Assembly (NCBI GenBank): GCA_030696695.1
Contig: JAUYRP010000031.1
Coordinates: 20,638-84,637 of the forward strand
Direction: 5' to 3'
Source of the DNA: Methylophilus sp.
GTDB taxonomy: Bacteria > Pseudomonadota > Gammaproteobacteria > Burkholderiales > Methylophilaceae
DNA: 64,000 bases
The notes beneath the pieces were generated by a model. The model was not told where the DNA came from. It ran no database searches and saw only the letters and a list, made by a program, of their open reading frames with translations. Made by a program: the position numbers and the translations under genes. Within the stretch, counting starts at the first letter, position 1. Each line of letters opens with the position of its first letter. Below, in pieces: positions 37,564-46,770 of this stretch.

Positions 37564-37881
37564 CTAGCGTTTGGGAATCACTACTTTAGCGGATTCTTTG
37601 ATGGTTGTGCTCGGGCGGTAGAACACAAGTTGTTTTCCAATATGGTGCACTGCAACTGCTTGTGTTTTGTTGCAAATTTCAGTGTAGATAGCTTTACGCG
37701 CTTCGCGGTCATCACCTGCAACTTGCACTTTAATCAGTTCATGTGCATTTAGGTTGAGTTCAATCTCTTTGATTACATTCTCTGTGAGCCCTTGATTGCC
37801 TATCATGACAACAGGGCTTAAGCTGTGGGCAAGGCCACGTAAATGTGCGATTTGTTTGGTATTCAGTTGCATAATGGTCAT
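37564..37881 (-). CDS. yhbY: CRM-domain RNA-binding protein YhbY
   Basis: A 105-residue single CRM-domain protein associated with 50S ribosome assembly. The domain spans nearly the whole chain: LRGLAHSLSPVVMIGNQGLTENV with the GxxG-type loop GNQG near residue 28, LNAHELIKVQV near residue 45, and VHHIGKQLVFYRPS near the C-terminus. It is divergent from rlmE, another ribosome maturation gene, with a 45-base gap between their start codons. Confidence 0.93.
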   Translation of the reverse strand: MTIMQLNTKQIAHLRGLAHSLSPVVMIGNQGLTENVIKEIELNLNAHELIKVQVAGDDREARKAIYTEICNKTQAVAVHHIGKQLVFYRPSTTIKESAKVVIPKR

Positions 37882-37926
37882 TTCTATTCAATAGTTAATA
37901 TTTTATCACGAAGCAGTCAATTCCCT

Positions 37927-38544
37927 ATGAAACCATCCAGAACAAGTAAAGCATGGATGCAAGAGCACCTCAACGACCCTTATGTGAAAATGGCGCAGAA
38001 GGATGGCTATCGCGCGCGCGCGGCATATAAACTGATTGAAATTGACGACAAAGATAAACTGATTAAACCGGGTATGACTGTAGTGGACTTAGGCTCAACG
38101 CCTGGAAGCTGGTCTCAAGTAGTTGCGCAACGTTTAAAAGGCCAAGGCCGTATTATTGCGCTGGATATTTTAGACATGCACCCAATTGCACAAGTCGAAT
38201 TTATTCAAGGCGATTTTCGTGAAGAAGCGGTGCTCAAACAGCTAGAAGCGACGTTAAATAATAAGTTGGTTGACCTTGTAATTGCTGACATGGCCCCCAA
38301 TATAAGTGGAGTAAAAGATGTAGACCAAGCCGGTGCGGCTTATTTGACGGAGTTAGCTTTAGATTTTAGTCAGACTTGGTTGAAACCAGGTGGTAACTTC
38401 TTGGTCAAAGTGTTTATCGGAAGTGGGTTTGATGATTTGGTGAAAGTCATGCGTGGGCAATTTGAAAAAGTGGTCACACGCAAACCAAAGGCATCGCGCG
38501 ACCGAAGTAGTGAAGTGTACCTGCTGGGCTTGAAACGCAAATAA
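37927..38544 (+). CDS. rlmE: 23S rRNA 2'-O-ribose methyltransferase RlmE
   Basis: RlmE (FtsJ/RrmJ) methylates U2552 in the A-loop of 23S rRNA. The 205-residue protein has the SAM site VVDLGSTPGSWSQV near residue 50, the catalytic K-D-K-E set beginning with the first lysine in ARAAYKL, Asp in IADMAPN near residue 123 and Lys in FLVKVF near residue 163. The frame is open to 37843, but the family begins at the ATG at 37927. It leads the conserved block rlmE-ftsH-folP-glmM. Confidence 0.96.
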   Translation: MKPSRTSKAWMQEHLNDPYVKMAQKDGYRARAAYKLIEIDDKDKLIKPGMTVVDLGSTPGSWSQVVAQRLKGQGRIIALDILDMHPIAQVEFIQGDFREEAVLKQLEATLNNKLVDLVIADMAPNISGVKDVDQAGAAYLTELALDFSQTWLKPGGNFLVKVFIGSGFDDLVKVMRGQFEKVVTRKPKASRDRSSEVYLLGLKRK

Positions 38545-38661
38545 GGTTGTAAGTTGTTTGCTGTTAATAAACTGACATTCATTAACACTGTAGTTATGCA
38601 ACATCATGCCGATAAAAAGGTATAAAATAATTTAATCCTGTACTTAGGTGAAGGAACACAA

Positions 38662-40554
38662 TTGAATAATATCGCAAAAAGTATTGCAATTTGGCTCGCT
38701 ATTGCATTGGTCTTAATGACTGCCTTTAATCAATTTGGCGGCTCAACCAAGGCTGATAGCCAAGTGGTGTACTCTCAATTTATGCAAGAAGTCAAAGCAG
38801 GCAATATTGCGAAAGTACAAATTGATGGTCGTGTATTACGTGCGACTACACATCAAGGCAAAAACTTCAACACCTATGCGCCTACCGACCCGTGGTTAGT
38901 CTCTGACTTGCTCAAAAATAATGTCATCGTGGAAGCCAAACCAGAAGAACAAGAATCACTCTTGATGAGTATTTTTGTGTCTTGGTTCCCAATGATTTTG
39001 CTTATTGGTGTGTGGATTTTCTTTATGCGCCAAATGCAAGGTGGTGGCAAAGGCGGTGGCCCATTCTCATTTGGTAAAAGCAAAGCGCGCCAGTTAGATG
39101 AAAGCTCTAACCAAACTACATTTGCAGATGTGGCAGGTTGTGACGAAGCCAAAGAAGAAGTGACTGAACTAGTCGATTTCTTGAAAGAACCAACTAAATT
39201 TCAAAAATTGGGTGGTCGTATCCCACGTGGTGTGTTGCTGGTGGGCCCTCCGGGTACTGGTAAAACTTTGTTAGCACGCGCCATTGCTGGTGAAGCTAAA
39301 GTGCCTTTCTTCTCAATTTCAGGTTCAGACTTTGTGGAAATGTTTGTGGGTGTAGGTGCTGCCCGCGTACGTGACATGTTTGAGACCGCCAAAAAGAATT
39401 CTCCTTGCATCATCTTTATTGACGAGATTGATGCGGTAGGTCGTAGCCGTGGTGCAGGTACTGGTGGTGGTAACGATGAGCGTGAGCAAACACTAAACCA
39501 ATTATTGGTGGAGATGGACGGCTTTGAAGCGAGTTCTGGTGTGATTATTATTGCTGCGACTAACCGTGCCGATGTACTCGATAAAGCGTTGTTGCGTCCG
39601 GGTCGTTTTGACCGTCAAGTGATGGTAGGTCTGCCCGACATTAAAGGCCGTGAACAAATCTTATTGGTGCATATGCGTAAAGTGCCGATTGACCCAGATG
39701 TGAAAGCTGACATCATTGCGCGTGGTACACCAGGCTTTAGCGGTGCGGATTTGGCTAACTTGGTGAATGAGGCAGCGCTATTTGCCGCACGTCGCAATAA
39801 ACGTACAGTCGATATGGCGGACTTTGAAGATGCGAAAGATAAAATCTTTATGGGTCCAGAACGTAAATCGATGGTGATGCGTGAAGAAGAGCGCCGTAAC
39901 ACGGCTTATCATGAGAGTGGTCACGCAGTGGTCGCTAAATTGTTACCTAAAGCAGATCCCGTGCACAAAGTGACTATTATGCCGCGCGGTTGGGCATTAG
40001 GTTTAACTTGGCAGCTGCCAGAGTTTGACCGCATTAGTAACTACAAAGATAAGATGCTAGAAGAAATTTCAATATTGTTCGGTGGCCGTATTGCAGAAGA
40101 GATTTTCATGCATCAAATGTCTACTGGCGCTTCTAATGACTTTGAGCGTGCGACTAAATTAGCACGTGATATGGTGACTAAATACGGCATGTCTGATGCA
40201 TTAGGCACCATGGTATATGCAGGCAATGAGCAGGATTCGTTCTTTGGCAGCATGAGCTCAAAAACCGTTTCTGAAGCAACACAACAGAAAGTGGACGCAG
40301 AGATTCGCCGTATTTTAGATGAGCAATACGGCATTGCTCGTAAATTGTTGGAAGATAACCGCGATAAAGTGGAAGCGATGACGGCTGCACTAATGGAGTT
40401 CGAAACCATTGATGCGGACCAGATTAATGACATCATGGCAGGAATACCAGTGCGTGCACCAAAACCACGTCAAGCCAGCACTAAACCAACTTCTGGTGGT
40501 GGCTCTGGTGCCGTGGTGAATCCAGCACCACAACCAACAGCAAAAAATGACTAA
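38662..40554 (+). CDS. ftsH: ATP-dependent zinc metalloprotease FtsH
   Basis: FtsH is a hexameric inner-membrane AAA protease that degrades LpxC, RpoH and misassembled membrane proteins. The 630-residue protein has two transmembrane segments (about 7-24 and 99-120), Walker A GPPGTGKT (195-202), Walker [10 protein letters not shown], the second region of homology, and the zinc site HESGH (417-421). The start is TTG at 38662, preceded by GAAGGA. By degrading LpxC and sigma-32 it would link the LPS and heat-shock genes of this window. A terminator follows, before folP. Confidence 0.98.
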   Translation: MNNIAKSIAIWLAIALVLMTAFNQFGGSTKADSQVVYSQFMQEVKAGNIAKVQIDGRVLRATTHQGKNFNTYAPTDPWLVSDLLKNNVIVEAKPEEQESLLMSIFVSWFPMILLIGVWIFFMRQMQGGGKGGGPFSFGKSKARQLDESSNQTTFADVAGCDEAKEEVTELVDFLKEPTKFQKLGGRIPRGVLLVGPPGTGKTLLARAIAGEAKVPFFSISGSDFVEMFVGVGAARVRDMFETAKKNSPCIIFIDEIDAVGRSRGAGTGGGNDEREQTLNQLLVEMDGFEASSGVIIIAATNRADVLDKALLRPGRFDRQVMVGLPDIKGREQILLVHMRKVPIDPDVKADIIARGTPGFSGADLANLVNEAALFAARRNKRTVDMADFEDAKDKIFMGPERKSMVMREEERRNTAYHESGHAVVAKLLPKADPVHKVTIMPRGWALGLTWQLPEFDRISNYKDKMLEEISILFGGRIAEEIFMHQMSTGASNDFERATKLARDMVTKYGMSDALGTMVYAGNEQDSFFGSMSSKTVSEATQQKVDAEIRRILDEQYGIARKLLEDNRDKVEAMTAALMEFETIDADQINDIMAGIPVRAPKPRQASTKPTSGGGSGAVVNPAPQPTAKND

Positions 40555-40572
40555 TTAACTTTTGTAGGATAC

Positions 40573-40611
40573 AAGGGTTGGCTAAATGTAAATTTAGGCC
40601 AACCCTTTTTT
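40573..40611 (+). terminator. Rho-independent terminator after ftsH
   Basis: AAGGGTTGGC (40573-40582) pairs perfectly with GCCAACCCTT (40598-40607) and is followed by a run of T. folP starts 19 bases later, so its expression depends on read-through or a promoter not seen here. Confidence 0.9.
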
Positions 40612-40629
40612 ATTGATGGTAACTAATTG

Positions 40630-41469
40630 ATGATATTGCGCTCTGCACAATTTGACTTAACACTGACCCGTCCACATGTGATGGGCATCGTGAATATTAC
40701 GCCAGATTCATTTTCCGACGGGGGTAAATTCACCCATACCTCAGCCGCAGTTGAGCATGCGTTGAACTTGCTGAGGCAAGGGGCTGATATTCTCGATATC
40801 GGCGGAGAATCAACTAGGCCGAATGCAACACCAGTGAGCTTGCAAGAAGAGTTAGATCGGGTGATTCCAGTCATTGAAGCATTGGCTGGTAAAATTTCTG
40901 TGCCTATTTCGATAGATACCTATAAACCAGAAGTGATGGCCGCTGCAATTCAAGCTGGGGCAAGTATGGTGAATGATGTGCGTGCTTTACAGGAAATTGG
41001 GGCATTAGAAGTGGTGGCAAAGTGTGATGTGGGTGTTTGCTTAATGCATATGCAGGGGACACCACAAACGATGCAAGTAAACCCGATGTATGAAGATGTA
41101 GTGCAGGAGGTTAAAGTATTTCTGGCAGAACGCGTTGCAGCATGTATGGCAGCGGGTATGTCAAAAGATCGCATTGTATTAGATCCAGGGTTTGGCTTTG
41201 GCAAAACACGTGCTCATAACATTTTGTTGATACAAGAGTTAGCCGCCTTACAATCGCTAGGCTATCCATTGTTGGTGGGTCTATCTCGAAAATCTGTACT
41301 TGGGCAAATGACAGGGCAAGATGTAGAGGCTCGATTGCATGCGAGTGTTGCTGCGGCGGTGATTTCTGCCTTGAAAGGCGCTAAAATAGTGCGTGTGCAT
41401 GATGTGAAAGCCACTGTAGAAGCGCTCAAAGTAGTGGCTGCAATAGATGAGCAACAGCAGGACAACTAA
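40630..41469 (+). CDS. folP: Dihydropteroate synthase
   Basis: FolP condenses p-aminobenzoate with hydroxymethyl-dihydropterin diphosphate in folate synthesis. The TIM-barrel protein has the two family signatures GIVNITPDSFSDGGKF near residue 19 and DIGGESTRPNA near residue 57, plus SIDTYKPEV near 97, DPGFGFGKT near 188 and VHDVKATVEA at the end. A TTG at 40627 lies directly before the ATG at 40630; the latter is more natural and gives 279 residues. Confidence 0.97.
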   Translation: MILRSAQFDLTLTRPHVMGIVNITPDSFSDGGKFTHTSAAVEHALNLLRQGADILDIGGESTRPNATPVSLQEELDRVIPVIEALAGKISVPISIDTYKPEVMAAAIQAGASMVNDVRALQEIGALEVVAKCDVGVCLMHMQGTPQTMQVNPMYEDVVQEVKVFLAERVAACMAAGMSKDRIVLDPGFGFGKTRAHNILLIQELAALQSLGYPLLVGLSRKSVLGQMTGQDVEARLHASVAAAVISALKGAKIVRVHDVKATVEALKVVAAIDEQQQDN

Positions 41470-41498
41470 AACGATAACGATAAATAAGATGGGTAGAG

Positions 41499-42854
41499 AT
41501 GACTAAGCAATATTTTGGTACAGACGGCATTCGTGGCAAGGTGGGGGAGTCCGTGATTACGCCAGAGTTTGTCATGCGTTTGGGTTACGCGGCAGGCCGT
41601 GTGTTGGCAAAACGAGAGATGCTGCCTAAAGGCGTACGCCCAGCAGTATTAATTGGTAAGGATACGCGTATATCAGGTTATATGTTAGAAGCTGCACTTG
41701 AAGCGGGCTTGTCTGCTGCAGGGGTGGATGTATTGTTGACTGGCCCTATGCCAACGCCGGCAGTTGCTTATTTGACACGCGCTTTGCGCGCACAGGCGGG
41801 GATTGTGATTTCCGCCTCCCATAATCCTTACTATGACAACGGCATCAAGTTTTTCTCTAGCCAAGGCGCTAAATTACCAGATGATGTTGAGCATGCGATT
41901 GAGGCTGAGCTGGCGCGACCTATGCAAGTGATGGAATCTGCGCACTTGGGTAAAGCCAAGCGTGTGGATGATGCAGCTGGTCGTTATGTCGAATTTTGTA
42001 AAAGTACCTTTCCCAATCATCTCGATTTGCGTGGATTAAAAATCGTACTTGATTGCGCACATGGCGCAACCTACCATGTAGCACCTGACGTGTTTCATGA
42101 GTTAGGAGCAGAAGTCATTGCCATTGGAAACCAGCCTGATGGCATTAACATTAATGAGCAAGTTGGCTCTACCCACCCACAAGCTTTGCAAAAGGCAGTA
42201 ATTGCACACCAAGCAGATTTAGGCATTGCGTTTGATGGTGATGGAGACCGTGTCATGATGGTCGACCAACAAGGGCAATTGCTAGATGGTGACCAATTAC
42301 TCTACGTGATTGCATTGGGTTTATATGCCAAAGGCAAACTCAAAGGTGGCGTTGCGGGCACTTTGATGACTAACTTGGCATTGGAGCATGCGCTGCAAAA
42401 ACACCAAATTCCGTTTGCACGTGCAAAGGTGGGCGATCGTTATGTGCTTGAATTGCTCAACGAGAAAAACTGGAAATTAGGTGGTGAAAATTCTGGTCAC
42501 ATTTTGACGCTGGACAAGCATACCAGCGGCGATGCCATCATTGCTGCATTGCAAGTCTTGCAGTCATTACGTGAAAGTGGAAAAACCTTGGCTGAGTTAG
42601 GTGCAGGGTTAACTTTGTATCCACAAGTGCTGATTAATGTGACGACTCCACACAAGTTAGACTTGAGTCATCAAGGCATTCAGGATTCTGTTAAAGCCGC
42701 TGAAACCACGCTTAACGGCACAGGTCGTGTCTTATTGCGGGCATCAGGCACTGAGCCAAAAATTCGGGTGATGGTAGAAGGACAAGATGCAACATTGGTG
42801 CAGCAATTGGCTGAAAATATTGCAGCAGAAGTACGTGTTGCAGCTGGGGTTTAA
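41499..42854 (+). CDS. glmM: Phosphoglucosamine mutase
   Basis: GlmM interconverts glucosamine 6- and 1-phosphate for UDP-GlcNAc, the precursor of peptidoglycan and lipid A. The 451-residue protein has the phosphoserine loop [12 protein letters not shown] (Ser107), the magnesium site [10 protein letters not shown] near residue 246, the sugar-binding GGENSGH near residue 327 and the phosphate-binding [15 protein letters not shown] near the C-terminus. GGGTAGAG precedes the ATG. It ends the rlmE-ftsH-folP-glmM block. Confidence 0.98.
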   Translation: MTKQYFGTDGIRGKVGESVITPEFVMRLGYAAGRVLAKREMLPKGVRPAVLIGKDTRISGYMLEAALEAGLSAAGVDVLLTGPMPTPAVAYLTRALRAQAGIVISASHNPYYDNGIKFFSSQGAKLPDDVEHAIEAELARPMQVMESAHLGKAKRVDDAAGRYVEFCKSTFPNHLDLRGLKIVLDCAHGATYHVAPDVFHELGAEVIAIGNQPDGININEQVGSTHPQALQKAVIAHQADLGIAFDGDGDRVMMVDQQGQLLDGDQLLYVIALGLYAKGKLKGGVAGTLMTNLALEHALQKHQIPFARAKVGDRYVLELLNEKNWKLGGENSGHILTLDKHTSGDAIIAALQVLQSLRESGKTLAELGAGLTLYPQVLINVTTPHKLDLSHQGIQDSVKAAETTLNGTGRVLLRASGTEPKIRVMVEGQDATLVQQLAENIAAEVRVAAGV

Positions 42855-42883
42855 TACGAAACTGTATAGTTAGATTCAAAAAA

Positions 42884-42912
42884 AGTTCATCTCACTGTCA
42901 CGCCTGCTTCAC
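42884..42912 (+). promoter_or_regulatory. Pho-box-like site before the PAP2 phosphatase gene
   Basis: Three 7-base units at 11-base intervals: AGTTCAT, CTGTCAC (perfect PhoB half-site, 42895-42901) and GCTTCAC. A possible -10, CATGAT (42923-42928), lies exactly 10 bases after the third unit. The outer two units match only about 4 of 7, and a small GCCTG/CAGGC stem overlaps, so this is the weakest of the Pho boxes listed. Confidence 0.45.
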
Positions 42913-42958
42913 AGGCGACAAGCATGATGGCCTCATCAACAAGTGTCAGGAGTGGATG

Positions 42959-43498
42959 ATGGCCAACAAAATGCAAATGTACCTCAGTCGCATGCATGCA
43001 GTCGACAGTGATTTGTGTGTGCGTGTCAGTCATACCAATCAATACCGAGTAATCCGTGATGTATTTAGAGCCGTAAGCCGATTAGGGGATGGCGTGTTTT
43101 GGTATGCACTTATGCTAGCCATTTTGGCGGTTAAACAAATGGATGGCTTGATGCCTGTGCTGCACATGGCTTCCGCTGGCCTCACTGGTACGCTTATTTA
43201 TAAATGGTTAAAGCATAAAACGCATCGCCCGCGTCCGTTTCAAGTGCGTCAAGATGTTTGGGTTGTTGGCAAGCCATTGGATCGTTTTAGTTTCCCCTCT
43301 GGCCATACTTTGCACGCAGTGGTGTTTGGCATGATCGCAATCGCATATTATCCAGTGCTTGCTGTCGTACTAGTACCGTTTATGCTGATGGTGGGCATGT
43401 CACGAGTGATTCTAGGTTTGCATTACCCTAGTGATGTGCTTGCAGGGGCAACCATAGGCTACGTGATTGTGCAATGCTCATTCATGCTGATTGCTTAG
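42959..43498 (+). CDS. PAP2-family membrane phosphatase
   Basis: An integral membrane phosphatase of the PAP2 superfamily, which acts on phosphatidate, phosphatidylglycerol phosphate or undecaprenyl diphosphate on the periplasmic side. The three catalytic motifs are intact: K-x6-RP in KHKTHRPRP, SFPSGH near residue 110, and SRVILGLHYPSDVLAG near residue 150. About 4-5 transmembrane segments surround them. Of the two adjacent ATGs (42956 and 42959) the second is better spaced from AGGAG; it gives 179 residues. A Pho-box-like site lies upstream and the next genes are a phospholipase C and a glycolipid-type glycosyltransferase, so hydrolysis of phosphatidate to diacylglycerol is a plausible role. 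UndPP phosphatase remains possible. Confidence 0.85.
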   Translation: MANKMQMYLSRMHAVDSDLCVRVSHTNQYRVIRDVFRAVSRLGDGVFWYALMLAILAVKQMDGLMPVLHMASAGLTGTLIYKWLKHKTHRPRPFQVRQDVWVVGKPLDRFSFPSGHTLHAVVFGMIAIAYYPVLAVVLVPFMLMVGMSRVILGLHYPSDVLAGATIGYVIVQCSFMLIA

Positions 43499-43592
43499 AC
43501 AATATCCAAACTTACTGCTTTAGCTATTTCTAGCTTTCTCTGCCTTCAATACTCACTGTTTCATTGATTACTCGGTTTTGTTTGATAGCAAA

Positions 43593-43631
43593 GCTGAGTG
43601 CATTTGGGGCTGAGTGCATTCGGGCTGAATG
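43593..43631. repeat. Short degenerate tandem repeat
   Basis: Two and a half copies of a 15-16-base unit (GCTGAGTGCATTTGGG, GCTGAGTGCATTCGG, GCTGAAT) lie between the converging PAP2 and phospholipase genes. No function is apparent. Confidence 0.5.
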
Positions 43632-43639
43632 TACTAGCT

Positions 43640-44503
43640 TTATCGATTTGGTACCGACAATTGCGCTTGGTAATCCTGATGTACTTGTACGACCGAAGAC
43701 AAACGCAACCGTACGTCAATCAAACATTTCTCACGCCACACTGTCATTTCTGTCGCACTCAAATGCGTCAGCTCAGCAAATAATGCAGGCGTTTGCCCTT
43801 TGAGTACGGGTTCGAACTGGTGCAATACTTCATGTGTTTGCTGCAAGTAGTAATCTAGCTTCAGCACAAACTCATCATCTCTACGCTTAATCCATTGTAA
43901 ACACATGCTAGATAACAAACTAAAGCGCAATGCCTTATCTGCCCATGCCAAGTTATTCAATGCTTGTTTGGTTTGTTTTTCACTTGTATTGAAGCATTGT
44001 GTCAGTAAAGGCGTAATGACGGCTTGATACTTTCTAAGTAATTTAAATGGACGCGAATCTACTTTTGAAGCTAGATAAGCATCCATCGCCCACTCAGAAG
44101 TGACATGCGTCACAATGGTTTCATTCATCCATTTAGCTTCAAAGGCGGGTACAAAATGGTTATGCGCCAAAATGTCGACGTACAAGTGACTCATATAACC
44201 TACTGACACCGCAATTTCCTCATCCGTCTGCGCGGTTTGCATCATTTTTTCAGCTTGTGCCCATTGATGCGTGGTTTTAAAGTGTTTTGACATGAGCGCG
44301 AGGTCTGGTAAACACGCGCCTGCCATGACAAGCTGCGGAAACTTTTTGATAGCGCGCTGAATATTGGGATCGAGAATAGGTGTCGCCAAGGCAATATATT
44401 GGGCAAAGTACAAGTGGGTGAATAGGCCCCAAGCATTGGCATCGATAGCGAAAATCAGCAGAGGAAAGCCCCACACTAATCGGGTAAATTGCTTTTTCTT
44501 CAT
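43640..44503 (-). CDS. Exported zinc-dependent phospholipase C family protein
   Basis: A predicted zinc-dependent phospholipase C (the family of Clostridium alpha-toxin and Bacillus cereus PC-PLC), which would release diacylglycerol from phospholipids. It has a Sec signal peptide ending in ANA before Trp25; in this family the mature N-terminal tryptophan is a zinc ligand, and the following WGLFTH supplies a histidine. Further ligand candidates are GACLPDLAL near residue 65 and YMSHLYVDILAHNHF near residue 105. The frame is open to 44524, but the ATG at 44503 starts a normal signal peptide and gives 287 residues. It is divergent from the GT4 gene and preceded by four phased Pho half-sites. This gene and the GT4 would together convert phospholipid to glycolipid. 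Confidence 0.78.
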   Translation of the reverse strand: MKKKQFTRLVWGFPLLIFAIDANAWGLFTHLYFAQYIALATPILDPNIQRAIKKFPQLVMAGACLPDLALMSKHFKTTHQWAQAEKMMQTAQTDEEIAVSVGYMSHLYVDILAHNHFVPAFEAKWMNETIVTHVTSEWAMDAYLASKVDSRPFKLLRKYQAVITPLLTQCFNTSEKQTKQALNNLAWADKALRFSLLSSMCLQWIKRRDDEFVLKLDYYLQQTHEVLHQFEPVLKGQTPALFAELTHLSATEMTVWREKCLIDVRLRLSSVVQVHQDYQAQLSVPNR

Positions 44504-44526
44504 GTGTGTAACTTTGTCATGCATGT

Positions 44527-44566
44527 GTGAATGCGTTGTGACAGCGCCATGAAAATTGTGTGACTA
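44527..44566 (-). promoter_or_regulatory. Tandem Pho box before the phospholipase C gene
   Basis: Read on the minus strand, four 7-base units follow at exact 11-base intervals: TAGTCAC, TTTTCAT, CTGTCAC and CATTCAC, separated by 4 bases each (ACAA, GGCG, AACG). Each carries the TCAC/TCAT core and the third is a perfect PhoB half-site. The box ends 23 bases before the ATG at 44503, leaving room for little or no leader. Confidence 0.7.
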
Positions 44567-44586
44567 CGGTCACTATTATTGATATG

Positions 44587-44604
44587 TGGTCACAACATTG
44601 TCAC
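44587..44604 (+). promoter_or_regulatory. Pho box before the GT4 glycosyltransferase gene
   Basis: TGGTCAC and TTGTCAC are separated by AACA, an 11-base repeat as in the PhoB consensus. TAGCAT (44615-44620) lies exactly 10 bases downstream and could serve as the -10. Transcription would start close to 44627, upstream of the ATG at 44660. Confidence 0.65.
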
Positions 44605-44659
44605 ATTGCAACATTAGCATCAGAGTGATATTAACTTGAAGCAAAATGCAGATAACTAC

Positions 44660-45868
44660 ATGAATATATTATTGATTTCCGATGTGTACTTCCCACGAGT
44701 AAATGGGGTTTCTACCAGTATTAAAACCTTTACCCAGCAAATGCAGCAGATGGGACACACTGTGCATTTGGTCGCGCCAGACTATGGCGTTGCAACGGCA
44801 GATGAAAGCTGGATTACACGCGTACCAGCGCGGAATATTTACTTTGACCCAGAAGATAAGCTCATGAAAATGAGCGAGGTCATGGCATTGGTGCCTAAAT
44901 TGCAAAACATGCAGTTTGATATTCTGCACATTCACACGCCGTTTATTGCCCATTATGCAGGGCTCAAATTAGCCAAAATCCTCAATATCCCCAAAGTAGA
45001 AACCTACCACACCTTTTTTGAAGACTACTTGCATCATTATTTGCCTGTTATTCCACAGTTTTTAGCACGCGGATTGGCCAGAATGATTTCTAAAAGCCAA
45101 TGTAATCAATTGGATGCTTTAGTGTCACCATCGCAGCCGATGCTGGATGTGCTCCGTGACTATGGCGTGAATACCCCATCTGAAGTGGTGGCAACAGGGT
45201 TGCAGCCGCATAGCTTTGCCGAGGCAGATGGACTGGCATTTAGAGAAAAATATGGCATTCCAAGCAATCGCCCCATGTTGCTTTTCGTGGGGCGTGTCGC
45301 ACATGAAAAAAACATCGGATTCTTACTTGAAGTGGTGCGGATATTAGCGGATGAAGTGCCCGACATTTTATTGTTGATTACTGGAGAAGGGCCTGCAGAG
45401 GCGTCTCTCAAAAAGCAGGTACATCAGTTGGGCATTCAAAAACAAGTGCAGTTTCTAGGGTATTTAGATCGTAATACTGAGTTAAATGCATGTTACCGCT
45501 CTGCTGACATTTTTGTATTTGCTTCAAAAAGTGAAACGCAAGGGTTGGTGTTACTTGAGGCAATGGCACAAGCCACGCCAGTAGTGGCCATTGCAGAGTT
45601 AGGCACAGCTTCAGTATTGGTAGAAGGTCAGGGTGCGCGCATTGCAATTGAAAGCGAGCTCGACTTTGTGGAGAAAATTCATGGCTTACTCATTAATACG
45701 CAACAACGTAAAGCCTTAGGACTGCGCGGACAAAGCTATGCACAAGCCAAGTGGTCTTCTGCTGCGCAAGCTGAAAAGATGATAGCGTTGTATGGCAATG
45801 TGATTGCTCAGCATCAATCCTCTCAACCAAAACATGCGGGTGCTTATCCATCGCCACAAGTAGAATAA
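44660..45868 (+). CDS. GT4 glycosyltransferase, diacylglycerol-glucosyltransferase-like
   Basis: A GT-B retaining glycosyltransferase similar in text to the alMGS/Agt-type enzymes that glycosylate diacylglycerol. Diagnostic pieces are ISDVYFPRVNGVSTSI near residue 6, ILHIHTPF near residue 93, VETYHTFFEDYLHHYLP near residue 112 (the YHT-x-ED pattern of diacylglycerol glucosyltransferases), LFVGRVAHEKN near residue 212 and the donor E-x7-E motif in SETQGLVLLEAMA near residue 290. The frame is open to a TTG at 44636; the ATG at 44660 fits the family and gives 402 residues. A Pho box lies upstream, and the gene is divergent from the phospholipase C. A mannosyltransferase role (PimB-like) is an alternative. 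Confidence 0.8.
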   Translation: MNILLISDVYFPRVNGVSTSIKTFTQQMQQMGHTVHLVAPDYGVATADESWITRVPARNIYFDPEDKLMKMSEVMALVPKLQNMQFDILHIHTPFIAHYAGLKLAKILNIPKVETYHTFFEDYLHHYLPVIPQFLARGLARMISKSQCNQLDALVSPSQPMLDVLRDYGVNTPSEVVATGLQPHSFAEADGLAFREKYGIPSNRPMLLFVGRVAHEKNIGFLLEVVRILADEVPDILLLITGEGPAEASLKKQVHQLGIQKQVQFLGYLDRNTELNACYRSADIFVFASKSETQGLVLLEAMAQATPVVAIAELGTASVLVEGQGARIAIESELDFVEKIHGLLINTQQRKALGLRGQSYAQAKWSSAAQAEKMIALYGNVIAQHQSSQPKHAGAYPSPQVE

Positions 45869-45919
45869 TTTCCTAGCTAGCTAGATATTACGCAGCTACA
45901 TTGAAATGCATCATGCAAT

Positions 45920-45947
45920 AAAAAAGCCAGCATTCGCTGGCTTTTTT
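45920..45947. terminator. Bidirectional terminator between the GT4 gene and pstB
   Basis: AAAAAAGCCAGC and GCTGGCTTTTTT form a perfect stem around the loop ATTC. It serves both converging genes. Confidence 0.92.
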
Positions 45948-45968
45948 GTGTCACATCAATTTATAGAA

Positions 45969-46748
45969 TTAACCAAATTTACCTGTAATGTAGTCTTCAG
46001 TTTCTTTACGTGTTGGATTGGTAAAGATTTTATCGGTATCACCATATTCAATCAGTTCGCCCAAATACATATAGGCCGTATAATCAGACACACGTGCTGC
46101 TTGCTGCATGTTATGGGTGACCACCAAGATAGTCAGCTTGCCACGTAACTCGCTCATCAACTCTTCAATGTTGGCTGTCGCGATCGGGTCCAAGGCAGAC
46201 GTAGGTTCATCGAACAACATAATCTCAGGGTCTGTCGCTAATGCTCGCGCAATACATAAACGTTGTTGTTGACCGCCTGACAGGTTGAAAGCCAAATCAT
46301 GTAAACGATCTTTCACTTCGTTCCATAATGCAGCGCCTTTCAGTGCTTCTTCTACTTTGTCATCCATGATGCGCTTATTGCTTTCGCCACGCACACGCAG
46401 GCCATAAGCCACGTTTTCATAAATAGATTTTGGAAACGGGTTTGGTTTTTGAAACACCATGCTAATGCGCATGCGCACTTCAATCGGGTCTACACCTTGG
46501 TCCAAAATATTGGTGTTGTCAGGATGCATAATAATTTCACCTTGGTATTTATTGCCAGGGTATAAATCATGCATGCGGTTAAAACAGCGTAAAAATGTAG
46601 ACTTTCCGCAGCCAGATGGGCCAATTAATGCAGTGATTTTATTTTCATACAGCGGCATATTGATGCCTTTGAGGGCTTTGGTGCCAGTGCTGTAAAAAAA
46701 GTTTAAATCACGTGATTCGGCTTTAATAGGGGTAGTGACGTTCACCAT
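45969..46748 (-). CDS. pstB: Phosphate ABC transporter ATP-binding protein PstB
   Basis: PstB is the ATPase of the high-affinity phosphate transporter. The 259-residue protein has Walker [10 protein letters not shown] near residue 44, the Q-loop in VFQKPNPFP, the signature [15 protein letters not shown] near residue 155, Walker [13 protein letters not shown] and the H-loop VVTHNMQQA. It is last in the order pstS-pstS-pstC-pstA-pstB. The usual next gene, phoU, is absent; a terminator follows directly. Confidence 0.98.
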   Translation of the reverse strand: MVNVTTPIKAESRDLNFFYSTGTKALKGINMPLYENKITALIGPSGCGKSTFLRCFNRMHDLYPGNKYQGEIIMHPDNTNILDQGVDPIEVRMRISMVFQKPNPFPKSIYENVAYGLRVRGESNKRIMDDKVEEALKGAALWNEVKDRLHDLAFNLSGGQQQRLCIARALATDPEIMLFDEPTSALDPIATANIEELMSELRGKLTILVVTHNMQQAARVSDYTAYMYLGELIEYGDTDKIFTNPTRKETEDYITGKFG

Positions 46749-46770
46749 TGGGTTTCCTAATTATTCTAAA

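Noticed and set aside
43564..43803. Plus-strand open frame of 79 codons between the PAP2 and phospholipase genes
   Set aside because: Overlaps the end of the phospholipase gene in antisense and is built partly on the short tandem repeat; no ribosome site.
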